Shown: positions 41,229-50,095 of the stretch, piece after piece
Layout of the letters: every line of letters starts with the position of its first letter
Position numbering within the stretch: position 1 is the stretch's first letter
Assembly (NCBI GenBank): GCA_016714605.1
Contig: JADKDL010000009.1
Location: forward strand, 1-64,000
Direction of reading: 5' to 3'
From: Bacteroidales bacterium
Lineage (GTDB): Bacteria; Bacteroidota; Bacteroidia; Bacteroidales; UBA1715
Length of the DNA stretch: 64,000 nucleotides
Translations under genes and position numbers: made by a program
Notes under the pieces: model-generated
What the model was told of the DNA's origin: nothing
The model's database searches: none
Seen by the model: only the letters and a program-made list of their open reading frames with translations

Positions 41229-41998
41229 ACTTTCCATTCCGCTTCTCCTTTCTCCCACATTTGCGTAAGCACTTGTTTATCTTTAAGCGTATCCATAGGT
41301 CTCCAAAAGCCATTATGCTGATATGCTACCAACTGTTTGTCTCTGCTAAGATTTTCAAGCGGAGAATTTTCCCACACTGTGCTATCGCCCTTTTTAATAT
41401 AGTCGAGTACCTCCGGTTGGCAAACGAAAAAGCCACCATTAATCCACTGACCATCGCCTTTGGGTTTTTCAAGAAAATCGGACACTACGCTGCTTTCCTT
41501 ATCAATAGTCATCATACCAAAGCGACCCTCGGGTTGTACCGATGTCATTGTAGCCAATTTTCCCTGTTTCTTATGAAAACTTACCAATTCGCCAATATTT
41601 ACATTGCTCACCCCATCGCCATACGTAAGTAGAAACGGCTCATTGCCAATATGCTCTTTTGCACGCAGAATTCTTCCACCGGTCATGGTATTCATTCCGG
41701 TTTCAAGCAGGGTTATTTTCCACGGTTCCGACTTATTATTAAGTATCCGAACATCATTATTGGAAATGTCAATAGTCACATCGCTCTGATGCAGAAAATA
41801 ATTGGCGAAGTATTCCTTTATCATATAACTTTTGTACCCAAGAAGTAATACAAAATCGTTATATCCATAACTAGAATATAGTTTCATGATATGCCATAAA
41901 ATAGGCTGCTCACCAATGTGTACCAAAGGTTTAGGTCGCAAATCGGTCTCCTCACTAAGTCTAGTTCCAAAGCCACCGGCTAATATTAAAACTTTCAT
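41222..41998 (-). CDS. rfbF: Glucose-1-phosphate cytidylyltransferase
   Basis: 258 residues, the usual family length. Starts MKVLILAGGFGTRLSEETDL then RPKPLVHIG, the nucleotidyltransferase signature in the form found in RfbF. LLTYGDGVSNVN (metal-binding Asp) and WINGGFFV are also typical. It makes CDP-glucose from CTP and glucose 1-phosphate for the next gene. The spacing of about 130 bases from the GT2 gene is the largest gap in this run, so an internal promoter is possible. Confidence 0.95.
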   Translation of the reverse strand: MKVLILAGGFGTRLSEETDLRPKPLVHIGEQPILWHIMKLYSSYGYNDFVLLLGYKSYMIKEYFANYFLHQSDVTIDISNNDVRILNNKSEPWKITLLETGMNTMTGGRILRAKEHIGNEPFLLTYGDGVSNVNIGELVSFHKKQGKLATMTSVQPEGRFGMMTIDKESSVVSDFLEKPKGDGQWINGGFFVCQPEVLDYIKKGDSTVWENSPLENLSRDKQLVAYQHNGFWRPMDTLKDKQVLTQMWEKGEAEWKVW

Positions 41999-42126
41999 AT
42001 CTATATGTTTTGAAATGTGTTATTTTTAAAATTTTAAAACAATTTTATTGTTTATTTATAGTACCAATCAATTGAAACAAGCTCTAGAATCTTATTTTTT
42101 TCTATTGGTATTTATTATTTTTTCTA

Positions 42127-43722
42127 TCAAGCAGATTTTTTAAACAAACCTGTAGGCAATTCATCCCAAGGGTCTGTTGTGTACAAATGTTTACCTGGGC
42201 GAACAACAAACAAAGCCCATAAACTCATGGCAAACGACATGAATGCAAAGCCCATCATTATCCAAGTTTTCACACTAGAAAAAAGCAAATCACCCAGTTC
42301 TATAAAAAACATTCTATATAAGAGAATCAATGCAAACACAAACACAAACAGCCACGAATACCACAAAAAGGGCTTAGCGAAGGGAGAAATTGAAGCATCG
42401 GCACGTTTAGCAGTGGGGATATAAGGCACATCGACCTTAGCCAAGCTGAGCAACATGCCATAAAGAAAAACAGGCCACACAGCAAACTTCAATATCATAG
42501 CCCGCCAGTGCCAACCACGCTCCGAAGCAGGGTGACACATCCAGCGCTGCACATAAATGTAGAAAGCAATAGAAACCAAAACTATCCACATCCCATTCAG
42601 AACAAACTCACCCAATAACATGTTTACCGGCAAGTAACCCGTTACAAAAAACAGGAATGGCAGCAACAGAAAAAGCAAATTGATAAAACCACTAAAATAG
42701 TATGTTGCAATAGATAAATAGGTAATTTTCTGATTCATAGACAAGTTTGGAAAAGCAGCAGGTAAATCGTTATAGATAAAACCCAAAGCCCCAAACGCCC
42801 ATTTGAACTGCTGTTTGGCAAAAGAATTAAAATCTTCGGGCACAATACCTCTGCTCACCACAACCGGATTGTAAACCGATTTCCAACCTGCAGCATGAAG
42901 CTTCAAGGAAGTCTGCAGGTCTTCGGCAAGACCCACCACATGACCGCCAATGCTATCAAAAGCAGCCCTTCTAAAAGTACAATTAGCACCAATAGCAATT
43001 GCACAACCTAAACCATTGTAACCCATTTGCGTAGCTCCATAAAACGTATAGGTTTGTTGAGCCGCAGCATGAGCCATAAACGAACGATTCTGATTGTAAT
43101 ATGCCTGAGAAACCTGTACGAAACCCACCTGAGCATCGGAGAAAAAGCCCAAAGTATTATCTAAAAACTTAGGAAACGGAATATGATCGGGATCGAGCAC
43201 CAAGATGTAATCTTCGGTAGTGAGTTCCAGAGCGCGGTTTATCTTACCAGCCTTAGCACCAGGCACATTAATAAGTTCGAGCCAAACCGCACCAAACTCC
43301 TCGGCAGCAGTCCGAAAAGCAGGGTCTTCAGTATTGTCGAGCAAGTAGGTAGTGTGTGGATATGAAATATTTTTACATGCCTCTAATGTTTTTCTCACCA
43401 TATCTAACGGTTCGCCCCTATAACTGGTAGTAAACACTGCAACTGTCAAACCTTTGGGTGCTACAGGAACATCGGGTCTGGAAACATTCAAATATGTGTA
43501 CCATACAAAAACCAACCGAGCCAAAACATAAATAAATATAAAGCTAAAGATTGCAAACAGAGCCAAAACATCTACATGTTCCACTTTTACCCACCACACC
43601 AAGAAATTAGCTACAGCTGCAACTCCTGCAATAAACAAAATAAATAATACAAGCTTATCAATTTTGCGTACCGAAGCAGCTCTGCTCACCTGCCAATAAC
43701 TATTTGATTCTGACTTATTCAT
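42127..43722 (-). CDS. Processive membrane glycosyltransferase (GT2, cellulose/PNAG/hyaluronan-synthase-like)
   Basis: 531 residues. Two N-terminal helices (24-45, 52-75), then a cytosolic GT2 domain with first Asp at LLDN (about 129), DPDH at 177-180, the AED triad position at 266-268 (GLAEDLQT) and QQFKW at 304-308, a variant of the QxxRW motif that marks processive synthases. Four or more C-terminal helices follow (LLFLLLPFLFFVTGYL and others), forming the export channel. It would polymerise and extrude a beta-linked glycan. There is no PilZ domain, so direct c-di-GMP binding is unlikely. It overlaps the upstream TPR/barrel gene by 8 bases, so the two are coupled. The polymer identity cannot be read from sequence. 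Confidence 0.92.
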   Translation of the reverse strand: MNKSESNSYWQVSRAASVRKIDKLVLFILFIAGVAAVANFLVWWVKVEHVDVLALFAIFSFIFIYVLARLVFVWYTYLNVSRPDVPVAPKGLTVAVFTTSYRGEPLDMVRKTLEACKNISYPHTTYLLDNTEDPAFRTAAEEFGAVWLELINVPGAKAGKINRALELTTEDYILVLDPDHIPFPKFLDNTLGFFSDAQVGFVQVSQAYYNQNRSFMAHAAAQQTYTFYGATQMGYNGLGCAIAIGANCTFRRAAFDSIGGHVVGLAEDLQTSLKLHAAGWKSVYNPVVVSRGIVPEDFNSFAKQQFKWAFGALGFIYNDLPAAFPNLSMNQKITYLSIATYYFSGFINLLFLLLPFLFFVTGYLPVNMLLGEFVLNGMWIVLVSIAFYIYVQRWMCHPASERGWHWRAMILKFAVWPVFLYGMLLSLAKVDVPYIPTAKRADASISPFAKPFLWYSWLFVFVFALILLYRMFFIELGDLLFSSVKTWIMMGFAFMSFAMSLWALFVVRPGKHLYTTDPWDELPTGLFKKSA

Positions 43723-45226
43723 ACTGAGCTAAATTGAAATTAATACCAAGTTTGAAATAATTAGATTTATAATAATAATTAGGATTGCTATGACACTGTT
43801 CCACTAACAGACTTACCCGTTTACCCAAAGAAACCTGAGCCATGATTTTCAATTCAAACGGCACAAACTGCTCTTTATAGTAATCTCTTTCAAGCACCAC
43901 TTCAAAAGTATCGGTAAAGTAGCCATACAAATACGGAGTCATGATAGAAGCCCTAAAACCATAGCTGCCCGACATGCTTATTTTAAGAAAACGGAATGGT
44001 TCAAATGAAATAACCCCAACCAAACTATGAACCTTCTGATCTACAGGAGTCATATACGAATCAAAATGCCCGAGAATTGGTTCATTGAAATATATATCAG
44101 GAAATAATTCGTCTTTAGGTTTTATCGAAGTGTAAGTATCTTTGTGTGAATTGGTATAGCCAAAACCATAACCCAAAAACATAGAAAATCTATTAACAGA
44201 AACAAGCGGTGCAACCGCCCAAGCCATCAGGGTAGATATGCTATTTCCATCGTCAAAAACAGAACCTTGATAAGCAATTTGCGCATAACCTTTTTTACTA
44301 TTGCTGTATTGTAAGGCTAAAAACAAATCATTGCTCATGAATGCAGTATCGAGACTACTTTTCATGAGCATGTACGGATTCCTTTCATATTTTAAAGTCA
44401 CAGACAGATTTTTGTACAAAACCATGTCGGCAGCCATTTTTGCAGTAAGCTTTGCAGCACCATTAGGGAAACCCAAAACACCCACATTGTAATTGAGCAA
44501 TAGTTTGATTTTAGAAAAATATGATACCGATGCCAGTTTAACCCAAACCGATTTCATGCCGAAGCCCAAAGTATCGAGCTGTTGCAGATTAAATTGTAAT
44601 GCAGGAGAAAAATATGGATTTACATATTTCGATACACCTAACCTATTATTAGCACTCTTAATAGGCTGATTGTCATGAAAATATTTAAATTCATATTCTG
44701 TTTTAACCGCTTTTGCTAATAGAATATCTTCATGCAATGTTTTTATTGATGCACTCTGGGGTATGAGCGCTTGAGCTTTTTCTATATAAAATAAAGCATC
44801 GTTGTGGTTCAACTGCCAATACACTATCTTTGCCAAATACTCATAAGCCACGGCATTTTGAGTATTTCCTAAAACATAATCAAGCAGTATTGCTTTTGCT
44901 TTTTTCAACAACCCTGCATCGGTAAGTTTAAACGCATAGTCGAGTTTCAGAAATTCATTTGCAGCATTTTTAGCAATAGCATTCTCATAAACTTCTTGCA
45001 TGAGAGCATATTTGCCATTATAAAAAGCAGCTTGAGCATACAGCCACTCTGCATACATATTATCAGGATGCTGTTTTCTGTAAACATCCATAATGTTGAA
45101 CATTTGCTTATATGCTCCTACATTGCTCAATTCTGTTGCGAATTGCAAACTATCTGTTTTCTGTTGCGAAAACAGACCGTTTGCAGTAGAAACAATCAAA
45201 AGTATAAGCAAAACAAAATTTCTCAT
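43715..45226 (-). CDS. TPR plus outer-membrane beta-barrel protein, probable polysaccharide exporter
   Basis: 503 residues. Signal peptide MRNFVLLILLIVSTANGLFS, an N-terminal TPR-like helical region (about 25-165: KQMFNIMDVYRKQHPDNMYAEWLYAQAAFYNGKY, VAYEYLAKIVYWQLNHNDALFYIEKA), then a beta-barrel (about 185-503) ending NYFKLGINFNLAQYE. This is the architecture of BcsC/PgaA-type exporters, though shorter. As first gene of the run, coupled to a GT2 synthase, it is the natural candidate for moving the polymer across periplasm and outer membrane. YaiO-type barrel families are an alternative. The homology is by architecture, not by recognised motifs. Confidence 0.72.
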   Translation of the reverse strand: MRNFVLLILLIVSTANGLFSQQKTDSLQFATELSNVGAYKQMFNIMDVYRKQHPDNMYAEWLYAQAAFYNGKYALMQEVYENAIAKNAANEFLKLDYAFKLTDAGLLKKAKAILLDYVLGNTQNAVAYEYLAKIVYWQLNHNDALFYIEKAQALIPQSASIKTLHEDILLAKAVKTEYEFKYFHDNQPIKSANNRLGVSKYVNPYFSPALQFNLQQLDTLGFGMKSVWVKLASVSYFSKIKLLLNYNVGVLGFPNGAAKLTAKMAADMVLYKNLSVTLKYERNPYMLMKSSLDTAFMSNDLFLALQYSNSKKGYAQIAYQGSVFDDGNSISTLMAWAVAPLVSVNRFSMFLGYGFGYTNSHKDTYTSIKPKDELFPDIYFNEPILGHFDSYMTPVDQKVHSLVGVISFEPFRFLKISMSGSYGFRASIMTPYLYGYFTDTFEVVLERDYYKEQFVPFELKIMAQVSLGKRVSLLVEQCHSNPNYYYKSNYFKLGINFNLAQYE

Positions 45227-45354
45227 TATTTTTAAATTTTTTATTAATTCATCAAGTATTTCTGATGATATATAGCAAAGGCAACAATGATATTTGATTT
45301 ACGTACTCAGGAAACAAAAAAAAATAGGTGATTATCTATTTTTGTGTTTATAGG

Positions 45355-45490
45355 GAGAAAATTCGTGAATTTTCTTTACGGGGGAAAGCTGATTATTAGA
45401 TGTTTGGATGAGAATTTTTGTGAATTTTCTTTGCAGTGGAAAAAGTGAGCAATGGATGATATAAAGAGAAAATTCGTGAATTTTCTTTAC
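45355..45490. repeat. Three 25-bp palindrome-bearing repeats in the divergent promoter region
   Basis: GAGAAAATTCGTGAATTTTC plus TTTAC occurs at 45355-45379 and 45466-45490, with a degenerate copy at 45410-45434. Centre-to-centre spacing is 55-56 bases. Each holds an inverted repeat, GAAAATTC.TGAATTTTC. They lie between the exopolysaccharide operon start (45226, minus) and the SDR gene (45542, plus). They may be operator sites or a common intergenic repeat of Bacteroidota. Confidence 0.7.
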
Positions 45491-45541
45491 TTTCATTATT
45501 TTTGTACTGAAAAAACCATTAACCATAATAATATATACCAA

Positions 45542-46477
45542 ATGCAAATAGCACTAACCGGAGGTACCGGATTTATAGGTTCATATATAGCCAAAGCACT
45601 ATCAGACAGCAACCACAATGTAACCATATTAGCAAGAAACAGCAATAAAGTTCCCAATCTTAAAACACTAAAAGGCGTAAGCATAGTAGCATGTCCGTTG
45701 GAAGACAAGCATATGTTTGCCACCCATCTAAAAGGCTGCGAAATACTTATCCACGTTGCAGTTGGTTTTAGAGAGACAGAGACAGAAATACTGCAACACG
45801 ATACTCTGCCTAGCATTGCGCTTTTTGAAGCTGCTGCAAAAGCAGGTGTTAAAAAAATTATTTACACCTCCTCTACCTCGGTGGTTGACTATCTGTATAT
45901 GACCGCTAATGGCAAATATGAGTATGCCGGCAAAACTATTGACGAAAACCATTGCCCGATGCCAACAACACCTTATGGTGCAGCAAAAGCGGCAAATGAG
46001 CAATATTTACAATCATTTTCATACACTTACCCAGTACAAATTGCAATAGTAAGACCGGGTTATATATTTGGCAATCCGGTAGTTGATGGAGCATACCCAC
46101 AGCCCGACACTCATTTTGCTACAATTGCCAAACAAGCACTGAATGGAGAAGATATAATTGTAGAAAAAAACGGTGGTACACAATTTCTTTGGGCAGGATA
46201 CCTGACCGAAGTATATAAAAAACTACTATCAGAAAATCATAACAGAGAGGTATTTTACGCTTTAGGAGCTAACTACTTTTCATGGGCAGATATTGCAACT
46301 ATTGCTGTAGAAGCGCTCAACTCAAAAAGCAAGATTATAATTACCGACAATCATGAGTCTATAGAACCCTATCTTTTCAGTGTAGAAAAAATGAAGAACA
46401 AGCTCAATCTTCATTTTACCGAAAACAGAAAAAAACTAAGTGAACACTTTGTCTATTTGGCAAATACAGGAAAATGA
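45542..46477 (+). CDS. NAD-dependent epimerase/dehydratase-family protein (atypical/extended SDR)
   Basis: About 311 residues. I choose the ATG at 45542 (MQIALTGGTGFIGSYIAKAL) because the Rossmann GxxGxxG starts at once and the region upstream is repeat sequence. YTSSTSVVDY and YGAAKAANE (YxxxK) are catalytic. The family includes dihydroflavonol-4-reductase-like and nucleotide-sugar enzymes. Substrate unknown. It is divergent from the exopolysaccharide operon, sharing the intergenic palindromes, so co-regulation is possible. Confidence 0.85.
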   Translation: MQIALTGGTGFIGSYIAKALSDSNHNVTILARNSNKVPNLKTLKGVSIVACPLEDKHMFATHLKGCEILIHVAVGFRETETEILQHDTLPSIALFEAAAKAGVKKIIYTSSTSVVDYLYMTANGKYEYAGKTIDENHCPMPTTPYGAAKAANEQYLQSFSYTYPVQIAIVRPGYIFGNPVVDGAYPQPDTHFATIAKQALNGEDIIVEKNGGTQFLWAGYLTEVYKKLLSENHNREVFYALGANYFSWADIATIAVEALNSKSKIIITDNHESIEPYLFSVEKMKNKLNLHFTENRKKLSEHFVYLANTGK

Positions 46478-46947
46478 AGTGTAACTAGAGCTGAACTTAT
46501 ATTTGTTGTAGATAAAATAAAAAAGAGGTGTTCTCATTAGAACAAACAAGATTGTCCCACCAGATTGTTTAATTTTTTAAGTATATTTTTAAATCTCATA
46601 TTCCCATTAGAAATAAAAATTACTTTAATAAAAAAAACTTTTTAGTTTAAACAAAACAACAATTACATCTATATTTATTGATTGTCTTTATGTCGACCAA
46701 GTAATTTCCCATTCCTTTCACATCATATTTTGCAGATAATGAACTGATTTTAAAAATATTTTTCGTAATAATTGCAATATTTCAATTCAAAAGCAAATAA
46801 GATAGTTTTTACGAATATTAGAAAAAAAAATATATGTTTAATTTTAACTTATTAGTATAAATTACTCTTTGACTACTTTTTTGAAATTATAAGCAATTTA
46901 AGATACTAGAATTTAATACATTTGTAAAAGATTTGATTTCATAAAAT
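46478..46947. other. Intergenic, contains left direct repeat of the defence-like cassette
   Basis: 470 AT-rich bases. Apart from the 60-bp direct repeat at 46711-46770 I see no gene. The promoter of the DUF262 gene should lie in 46771-46947, but no consensus box stands out. Confidence 0.5.
46711..46770. repeat. 60-bp direct repeat, left copy
   Basis: ATTCCTTTCACATCATATTT at the left end and ATATTTTTCGTAATA at the right. Identical to 50001-50060 except for one base in the central A/T run. The intervening unit is 3290 bases and contains exactly the three-gene cassette. Confidence 0.97.
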
Positions 46948-48093
46948 ATGATAGAAACAAAAATAGAAGAATCTGAAATAGAACCTGAATTAGGAAATGA
47001 CGATGTAAAAATTGAAGTTCCATTTAATCCTGAAGATATAAATATTAAGATTGTTCCAAGAAATATTGGACAATTAGTTGAATTATTAGAAGATAATCAA
47101 ATTTTAATACCAAAATATCAAAGGCTTCCAAACCTATGGAATGACACAAAAAAAAGTAGATTTATAGAATCATTGATGCTAGATTTACCAATACCACTTT
47201 TTTATTTTGATGAAGGCGATGATAAAAAATGGTATGTTGTTGATGGATTACAAAGAATGAGTACACTAGAACATTTTATGTTAGGGGTTGGGAGTGTAAG
47301 TAAAAATAAATTAAAATTACAAGATTTAGAATTCTTAGCTGAATATAATGGAAAAACTTGGGATGAGCTACATAAAGATATTAAGCGTAGAATCAACTCC
47401 AATCAAGTAACTATTAATTTAATAGGTAAAGGTACACCAGATGAAGTAAAGTACACCATATTCAGTAGAATAAATCAAGGAGACGTTCCACTTAAGCCTC
47501 AGGAAATTAGAACAGCTTTATTTCAAGGTTATCGTGTTGATTTTTTAGAAAATTTAATTTCAGAAGAAACTGAAATAGGAAAACTTTTTCATAAAGTTAC
47601 AGATGGATCTGTGAAATCAAAAAGACAAGAGGACTTAGATTTTATTTCAAGATTTGTTGCTTTTTATTTACAAGATTATAGTACTTATGAACCTGATATG
47701 GACAGATTTATCACAGTGGGTACCAAATTAATTCCTAATGATACTGATTTACGTAAGCTGATTGGTGAAAATTTAAAAAAATCATTTAATTTGACATGGA
47801 ATATTTTCAATAACGATTCATACAGAAAAAGAACTAGTATTTATGATACAAGAAAACCTATCAACAAACCTATATTTGAAGTATTATCAACAGTGTTCGC
47901 AAGATTAGACGATGTAAAAAATAATAAGATATTACAAAACAAGGAAGAATTTCGCATTAAATTTATTGATTTTCAGAATTCTAATAAAAAGTTTTGGAAT
48001 GCAATTACAACAGGTACAGCGACTAAAGATAGTGTGATTAACAGAAATAAGGAATTTAGAGAATTTTTAAACAACTTTTTAAATGATAAGTAA
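46948..48093 (+). CDS. DUF262 (ParB/Srx-fold) protein, candidate defence component
   Basis: 381 residues, cytoplasmic. The N-terminal domain has the DUF262 pattern NIGQLVELLEDNQILIPKYQR, FIESLMLDLPIPLFYF and the signature VVDGLQRMSTLEHF (DGxQRxxT), which in characterised relatives such as GmrS/BrxU-type proteins binds nucleotide and contributes to DNA cleavage. The C-terminal part is helical (RFVAFYLQDYS ... FNLTWNIFN) and lacks a DUF1524 HNH nuclease. It overlaps the AAA gene by 11 bases, so they are translationally coupled. A similar DUF262 plus DUF3696 ATPase pairing suggests a complex. The anti-phage role is inferred from family and mobile context. Confidence 0.85.
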   Translation: MIETKIEESEIEPELGNDDVKIEVPFNPEDINIKIVPRNIGQLVELLEDNQILIPKYQRLPNLWNDTKKSRFIESLMLDLPIPLFYFDEGDDKKWYVVDGLQRMSTLEHFMLGVGSVSKNKLKLQDLEFLAEYNGKTWDELHKDIKRRINSNQVTINLIGKGTPDEVKYTIFSRINQGDVPLKPQEIRTALFQGYRVDFLENLISEETEIGKLFHKVTDGSVKSKRQEDLDFISRFVAFYLQDYSTYEPDMDRFITVGTKLIPNDTDLRKLIGENLKKSFNLTWNIFNNDSYRKRTSIYDTRKPINKPIFEVLSTVFARLDDVKNNKILQNKEEFRIKFIDFQNSNKKFWNAITTGTATKDSVINRNKEFREFLNNFLNDK

Positions 48094-49243
48094 ACTTGAT
48101 TTAATTAACTTTAAATCTCATAGTAATACAATAATTAATTTAAGTAATTTAACTGTTTTATGTGGTTCTAATGGTGTTGGAAAATCGTCATTAATTCAGG
48201 TATTACTACTATTGAGAGAAGCTTTTTTGAAAGATAAATCCTTTGACATTTTAGATTTAAAATCAAATCCGGTTAAAATTGGAACCGTAAATGATGCTAT
48301 TTATGAATTTGGAGAGTTTGATGGATTTGACATCAAAATAACCTTTCTCGACAAGTATTTTTTTGATTTTTATTATGAAGCATTAACAGAAGATGATAAA
48401 TTAAAGTCTTTTATTCGTTTAAATAAAACAAAATCACAAGTGCAACTTATTGTTCATAATGATGATTTAAGTTTATTTAATACTAATTTTCAATATATTG
48501 GAGCAGCTCGTCTTGGGCCACTTGAACAATATCCAAAAGATGATAAAATTGTTGATGTTCACAAACAAATATCTGTATTAGAAGGTAAAGCTGAATATTT
48601 TGTACATTTCTTGAATAAGTTTAGAGATGAAGATGTCATCGATGAATTATGTATTTCTTCCGGAAATTTCAGTTTTAAAGATTTATATACACAGGTAACC
48701 CTTTGGGAAAAATATATTTTTAATGGTGCCAATACTGAGGTTCAGGATATTGGTAAGTTGGGTTACTTATTAAAGTATTCTTTTGATAATGAAAGAAGTC
48801 CAAATAAAAAAACAAGAGAGTTTGAAGCTAAAAACGTGGGATTTGGTCTTACTTATACTTTACCAATTTTAGTAGCTATACTTTCGGCAAAAAAGGGATC
48901 TTTAATTATAATTGAGAATCCAGAAGCTCATTTACATCCCAAAGGCATTGCAAATCTTACCGAATTAATGTGTTTAGCAGCCCAAGCAGGTATTCAAATT
49001 ATTATTGAGACTCACTCAGATCATGTTATTAACGGCATCTTAGTTCAATCAAAATTTTATGAGGAAAATAATTTTAGTGCCGGAATAGATAGAAAAAATA
49101 TAAGTATATATCAGTTTGATAGAAATGATATTGAGCACTGCTCAATTGCAATTCCTATTATGGTTGAAGAGGGTGGTAGAATTTATGAAAAGCCAATTGG
49201 CTTTTTTGATCAAATTACTAATGATTTAAGAGAACTCATATAA
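48083..49243 (+). CDS. AAA ATPase of the RecF/OLD-like type with DUF3696
   Basis: 386 residues. LINFKSHSNTIINLSNLTVLCG leads into the Walker A motif GSNGVGKSSLIQ (about 29-40). An ABC-type C-terminal half follows: NVGFGLTYTLPILVAIL (signature-like), LIIIENPEAHLHPKG (Walker B, Glu/His), IIIETHSDHVINGI (switch His). The tail NISIYQFDRNDIEHCSI ... GFFDQITNDLREL matches DUF3696. There is no TOPRIM domain, so it is an ATPase partner and not a complete OLD nuclease. It follows the DUF262 gene with an overlap and precedes the third gene by one base. Confidence 0.9.
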   Translation: MISKLDLINFKSHSNTIINLSNLTVLCGSNGVGKSSLIQVLLLLREAFLKDKSFDILDLKSNPVKIGTVNDAIYEFGEFDGFDIKITFLDKYFFDFYYEALTEDDKLKSFIRLNKTKSQVQLIVHNDDLSLFNTNFQYIGAARLGPLEQYPKDDKIVDVHKQISVLEGKAEYFVHFLNKFRDEDVIDELCISSGNFSFKDLYTQVTLWEKYIFNGANTEVQDIGKLGYLLKYSFDNERSPNKKTREFEAKNVGFGLTYTLPILVAILSAKKGSLIIIENPEAHLHPKGIANLTELMCLAAQAGIQIIIETHSDHVINGILVQSKFYEENNFSAGIDRKNISIYQFDRNDIEHCSIAIPIMVEEGGRIYEKPIGFFDQITNDLRELI

Positions 49244-49244
49244 T

Positions 49245-49982
49245 ATGCCATCATTCTTTATTACCTTTCCAACAAAGGCAGATAATATTGAAGATATTGT
49301 TTCTAATAGAAGAGATGCTGAATCTTTTGTGAAGGAACTTTTAATGACTTTGGATAGAATTGATTGTGAAAATAATGCTCAAATTTTCATTAATAAAGAA
49401 AATATTGAAAATTTCATTAATGATTACAAAACCTTAGAAAAACTGCTTGAAATAAAAATAGGTGCGTATAATTTAGAAGATGCTTTAAGGAGTTTTATCA
49501 CTCATAATTCTATAAAAATCATTTCAAAAAAAGATTATGTTTTTGATTACTATTTCAAACTAAATTGTTTTTTTCAAATAGATGAAATTTTTAATTGTAG
49601 AAATCAACATCGGCAACTTAATCGGAATGATTTTAGACATTGTGAAAATCATCCCAAACGTATTTCCTCAAAGAGTCCTCTAATTGGAGGATTAGGTGGT
49701 TTTGATAATGCAGAAAAATTATTACCTTCTGCTATTGGAGATGTAAGAACTAATAGAAGTGTATTAATAAATACAGACAAAATCAACCAGAATTTTATCA
49801 TTCGTTTCGAAGATGAAAATTTTAACAATCAATTCCATGTATATCACATAGTTAAAAACATTGCCAATAATTACATGGAAGATTCCGAGAAACTAAATCA
49901 AATAAAAAATTCACACAAAGGAATTCCTCGGGCATATAAACTGATAACTTACAGAAATGAAAGATCAAAAAAAGTAATTTGA
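49245..49982 (+). CDS. Unknown third component of the DUF262/DUF3696 cassette
   Basis: 245 residues, cytoplasmic, one base after the ATPase stop, so clearly part of the operon. The N-terminal half is helical (DAESFVKELLMTLDRIDC). The C-terminal half has a conserved-looking block: NRNDFRHCENHPKRIS, SPLIGGLGGFDNAEKLLPSAIG, NTDKINQNFIIRFEDENFNNQFHVYHIV. The Cys/His/Arg-rich and Gly-rich block could be a catalytic or nucleic-acid-binding site, but I recognise no family and assign no function. It ends 18 bases before the right direct repeat. Confidence 0.75.
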   Translation: MPSFFITFPTKADNIEDIVSNRRDAESFVKELLMTLDRIDCENNAQIFINKENIENFINDYKTLEKLLEIKIGAYNLEDALRSFITHNSIKIISKKDYVFDYYFKLNCFFQIDEIFNCRNQHRQLNRNDFRHCENHPKRISSKSPLIGGLGGFDNAEKLLPSAIGDVRTNRSVLINTDKINQNFIIRFEDENFNNQFHVYHIVKNIANNYMEDSEKLNQIKNSHKGIPRAYKLITYRNERSKKVI

Positions 49983-50000
49983 GTTTTTTTTGATAATGGC

Positions 50001-50060
50001 ATTCCTTTCACATCATATTTTGCAGATAATGAACTGATTTTTAAAATATTTTTCGTAATA
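50001..50060. repeat. 60-bp direct repeat, right copy
   Basis: Partner of 46711-46770. It ends 35 bases before the start codon of the LamG-GH43 gene, so it may contain that gene's promoter. The left copy would then be the same promoter stretch duplicated on cassette entry. Confidence 0.97.
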
Positions 50061-50095
50061 TTATATGTAATTTTATGCTAATACGCTTCATTTAC

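Noticed and set aside
40122..41258. Longer start for the CDP-glucose dehydratase (41258)
   Set aside because: The extra residues (MGERRSGMES) are unlike the family and come from the end of the cytidylyltransferase gene. The ATG at 41228 fits better.
45355..45490. Possible mini-CRISPR: three 25-bp repeats with 30-31-bp spacers
   Set aside because: The spacing fits, but the middle repeat is degenerate, the repeat is itself a palindrome of a common intergenic type, and no cas gene is present.
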